Positions 62,261-64,000 of a stretch of 64,000 bases of DNA are shown here, in pieces (position 1 is the first letter of the stretch; each line of letters opens with the position of its first letter). The notes below the pieces were generated by a model. The model did no database searches, was not told where the DNA came from, and saw only the letters and a list, made by a program, of their open reading frames with translations. Both the position numbers and the translations under genes were made by a program. The stretch comes from Bifidobacterium scaligerum. GTDB lineage: Bacteria; Actinomycetota; Actinomycetes; Actinomycetales; Bifidobacteriaceae. Location: assembly GCF_002802865.1 (NCBI RefSeq), contig NZ_PGLQ01000001.1:650613-714612 (forward strand). The letters run 5' to 3'.

Positions 62261-64000
62261 TTGTCGGTTATCAATTCCTTTACGCAGCACACCATCAACC
62301 TCACCCGAAAAGCGCTCCGGTTGGGATCCGACTTCGTTCACCCGGTTCATGACGACACCCCGGATGAGCCCGATTATCTCTCGAATGCGGATGTTCCCGC
62401 GGAGACGGACATCGCCTTGCCTCATACCGACGATTGGGACGATGGTCATATGACCGTCACCGATATCGATCCGGTTACCGGACTACTGACCACCTCCACT
62501 GAAGGCAACCCGCCGCTGGACGAGGGCATGTCCATCTATGATCTGTATGCGGATCGTGCCGCACGCATGGGTGATGAGCCGCTCTACACCTATAAGGCGG
62601 GTGACGAATGGACCACCGTAACCGCCAATGAATTCCTTGCCGATGTACGCGCCGTGGCCAAGGGTCTGTTGCACTATGGTCTGAAGAAGGGCGATGGCGT
62701 CGCTTTCATGTGCCGCACTTCTTACGAATGGGATTTGACGGATGCCGCCATCATGGCTTGCGGCGGCGTGCTGGCCACTATCTACGACACCGATTCCGCC
62801 GAACAGATCCGCAACATCGTGAACAATTCGGATGCCCGTCTGCTCATCGTGCAGGACACCGCCATGCGAGACAAAGCAGACGGTGCCGTGGAGGAATGCC
62901 CCTCCCTTGAGCACATCATCACGATCGAGACCGGTGGACTCGACGAGATCAAGGCGTATGGTGCCGGGGTTTCAGATGAAGAACTCGATGAGCGCATCGA
63001 TTCCATCAAAAAGACCGACCTGTGCTCCATCGTGTATACTTCCGGTTCCACGGCTGCGCCGAAGGGCGTGGAGATGACACATGAGCACTACTGCCAGACC
63101 GCGCTGAATCTGCCCGACTATATGCCGGACCTGTTGCACGACAAGAAGAACACCATTCTTCTGTTCCTACCGCAGGCGCATTCTTTCGCCCGTGCCATCA
63201 ACTATATTGTGGTGGCGTCCAACATTCACATCTATATCGCCACCGGCATCAAGACGCTCATCGCCGACTTGCAGGTGGCCAAGCCGTCCATCATGATCGT
63301 GGTGCCCCGTGTGCTGGAGAAGGTGTACAACGCCGCCTCCCAGAAGGCCGGTCATGGCCCCAAGGGCGTGGTGTTCGCCTCTGCGGTGGTGGCCGCGCAG
63401 AACTATATGAAGGAGATTTCCGCAAACGGCAAGGCCGGTGCCCTGACCCGCACCAAGCGCGCCGCATTCGATCCGGTGGTGTACTCCTCGTTGCGTGAGG
63501 TACTGGGTGGCCGCGCAAAGTGGATCGTGGCCGGCGGCGCTCCGTTGGATCCTGAACTGCTCGCATTCTTCCGCGGTGCCGGCGTGCCGGTCTACGAAGG
63601 TTATGGTCTGACCGAAACCACTGCCCCGTGTGCGTTCAACCCGCTGGGCACACCGTTCCATGCCGGGTCCGTGGGCATCGCATTCCCCGGATTCTCGTTG
63701 CGTATCGCCGAAGATGGCGAGATTCAGGTCAAAGGCCGTGCCGTCTTCCCGCGTTACCACAAGAACGATGAAGCCACCGAACTGTCCTTCACCGAGGACG
63801 GATGGTATGCCACCGGCGATCTCGGCCGTATCGATAACGACGGCTTCCTGTACATCACCGGCCGCAAGAAGGACCTGATCATCACCGCAGGCGGCAAGAA
63901 CGTCTCCCCCGGTCCGATCGAAGAGGTCATCCAGCGTTGCGAAATCGTCTCGCAGGCGCTGGTGCTGGGCGACAAACGTCCGTTCATCTCTGCGCTTATC
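62261..64000 (+). CDS. Long-chain acyl-CoA synthetase (AMP-forming), 3' end outside window
   Basis: ANL-superfamily fatty-acid-CoA ligase, 580 codons visible and cut by the window. P-loop YTSGSTAAPKGVEMTH, then PQAHSFARAINY, GGAPLDPELLAFF, YEGYGLTETTAPC and GDLGRIDNDGFLYITGRKKD are present. The start appears to be TTG at 62261, with AGGAG seven bases upstream; no ATG fits better. It activates fatty acids to acyl-CoA at the membrane; in bifidobacteria this serves lipid recycling more than degradation. Divergent from pntAa. Confidence 0.92.
   Translation, partial: MSVINSFTQHTINLTRKALRLGSDFVHPVHDDTPDEPDYLSNADVPAETDIALPHTDDWDDGHMTVTDIDPVTGLLTTSTEGNPPLDEGMSIYDLYADRAARMGDEPLYTYKAGDEWTTVTANEFLADVRAVAKGLLHYGLKKGDGVAFMCRTSYEWDLTDAAIMACGGVLATIYDTDSAEQIRNIVNNSDARLLIVQDTAMRDKADGAVEECPSLEHIITIETGGLDEIKAYGAGVSDEELDERIDSIKKTDLCSIVYTSGSTAAPKGVEMTHEHYCQTALNLPDYMPDLLHDKKNTILLFLPQAHSFARAINYIVVASNIHIYIATGIKTLIADLQVAKPSIMIVVPRVLEKVYNAASQKAGHGPKGVVFASAVVAAQNYMKEISANGKAGALTRTKRAAFDPVVYSSLREVLGGRAKWIVAGGAPLDPELLAFFRGAGVPVYEGYGLTETTAPCAFNPLGTPFHAGSVGIAFPGFSLRIAEDGEIQVKGRAVFPRYHKNDEATELSFTEDGWYATGDLGRIDNDGFLYITGRKKDLIITAGGKNVSPGPIEEVIQRCEIVSQALVLGDKRPFISALI

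Overview
The window looks like a chromosomal segment of a Bifidobacterium. The evidence is a high-GC core carrying actinobacterial signature genes (a SepH-type septation protein, a DUF4193 zinc protein, a RelA/SpoT bifunctional enzyme) together with ComEA/ComEC and a PntAa/PntAb/PntB transhydrogenase. I cannot resolve the species. Coordinates below use the start codons I judged best from ribosome-binding sites, so several genes are shorter than their longest reading frame.

Layout. 1-14.8 kb is a nearly unbroken minus-strand block: CorA, a solute-binding lipoprotein, leuS, comEA, comEC, an amidohydrolase, holA, then tsaE-tsaB-rimI-tsaD (t6A tRNA modification and ribosomal protein acetylation), ending at tRNA-Asn(GTT), itself an expected t6A substrate. 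15-32 kb is core: a SAM methyltransferase, a PPOX-fold protein, a DMT exporter, a Ser/Thr-rich membrane protein, cyclophilin, relA, dut, DUF4193, a large coiled-coil/CAP surface protein with a frameshift that removes its sortase anchor, sepH, a phosphodiesterase and parC. 32.3-36.5 kb holds an autoregulated-looking ABC-2 exporter cassette, whose first permease is fused in frame to the ATPase, and an orphan response regulator. 36.6-40.1 kb carries an alcohol dehydrogenase, an AAA/DUF4143 ATPase preceded by a striking 33-bp-phased repeat array, and a sugar O-acetyltransferase.

40.2-54.1 kb is accessory. It starts with an IS3-family remnant, continues with a GC-rich exporter cluster (AttH/CrtC-like protein, DHA2 MFS, TetR-type regulator, CynX-like MFS, lone ABC ATPase), then an AT-richer island (47-54 kb) of hypothetical genes. 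The island ends in a four-gene operon with 4-nt stop/start overlaps at every junction: an HTH-methylase-TRD protein with a degenerate catalytic motif, a small HTH protein, a PIN-domain nuclease and a MazG-like pyrophosphohydrolase. It is divergently transcribed from a DUF2442-HTH protein and a basic unknown protein across a shared promoter containing two palindromes. This is my main candidate for an undescribed (defence or toxin-antitoxin-like) system.

54.2-64 kb returns to core metabolism: a 4-hydroxybutyrate dehydrogenase-like Fe-ADH, ilvE, rplY, an alpha/beta hydrolase, pntAa-pntAb-pntB, and, divergent from them, an acyl-CoA synthetase cut by the window end. Several intergenic hairpins act as terminators, often shared by convergent genes.
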